A DNA stretch of 64,000 nucleotides from Paroedura picta (lineage: Eukaryota; Chordata; Lepidosauria; Squamata; Gekkonidae): positions 17,356,501-17,420,500 of the forward strand of contig NC_135384.1 of NCBI RefSeq assembly GCF_049243985.1. The letters are read 5' to 3'. Positions 63,826 through 64,000 of the stretch are shown one piece after another. Position 1 is the first letter of the stretch, and the number at the start of each line of letters is the position of its first letter. A program made the position numbers and the translations under genes. The notes beneath the pieces are model-generated. The model ran no database searches and was not told the origin of the DNA. It saw nothing but the letters and a program-made list of their open reading frames with translations.

Positions 63826-64000
63826 TCCTTAATTCAATACGCACTTACAGATCCAGGGACATCTATTAGGGGTAATCAAAACCAAAATAAGAGAAGCTAC
63901 CAACAATTAGCTCTCAGTGTGTTGCACTATTGTTATCTAAAGGAAATAACTCATCTCTAAAAACAAAACCACAAAAAAAATATAATTTTTGCACGTATGA

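Overview
The window is vertebrate nuclear DNA, most likely from a squamate reptile. The evidence is two large intron-rich genes on the minus strand, their gene order, and a repeat content of tRNA- and 5S-rRNA-derived SINEs, CR1 and L2-like LINE tails, and hAT-type MITEs. The species cannot be fixed from the sequence. No bacterial-style operon, CRISPR array or functional RNA gene is visible.

Gene 1 is POLD1, the catalytic subunit of DNA polymerase delta (minus strand, coding 35403 down to 5694). I placed 26 coding exons. All junctions have GT/AG signals and compatible phases. The exons sum to 3327 nt, or 1108 residues plus stop, against 1107 in human. Exonuclease motifs Exo I-III, polymerase motifs A, B and C, and both C-terminal cysteine clusters are intact. 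A CpG-rich promoter with NRF1-like and YY1-like sites lies at about 36.3-36.5 kb, and a poly(A) signal lies at 5465-5470.

Gene 2 is NR1H2 (liver X receptor beta), also on the minus strand (coding 62261 down to 52979). It has eight coding exons, 1341 nt and 446 residues, including two short N-terminal exons that are poorly conserved and were found by phase and splice signals. The zinc fingers, ligand-binding domain and AF-2 helix are complete. A poly(A) signal lies at 52489-52494. NR1H2 upstream of POLD1 in the same orientation matches the mammalian order, which supports the beta paralogue call.

Layout: 1-5.4 kb is repeat-rich flank downstream of POLD1. 5.4-36.5 kb is POLD1. 36.5-52.4 kb is a roughly 16 kb intergenic region made largely of repeats, including a possible new 879-bp DNA transposon at 44634-45512. 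52.4-62.3 kb is NR1H2. 62.3-64 kb is its upstream flank, where I could not place a promoter.

The most unusual structure is a family of palindromic hAT-like MITEs, scattered through both genes and the flanks. Each is two near-identical arms of about 67 bp back to back, most with perfect 8-bp target-site duplications, and each arm carries a ZNF143/THAP11-like ACTACAATTCCCA core. Copies occur with one, two or four arms, and arm variants are shuffled between copies, which suggests the arms behave as separate recombining modules.
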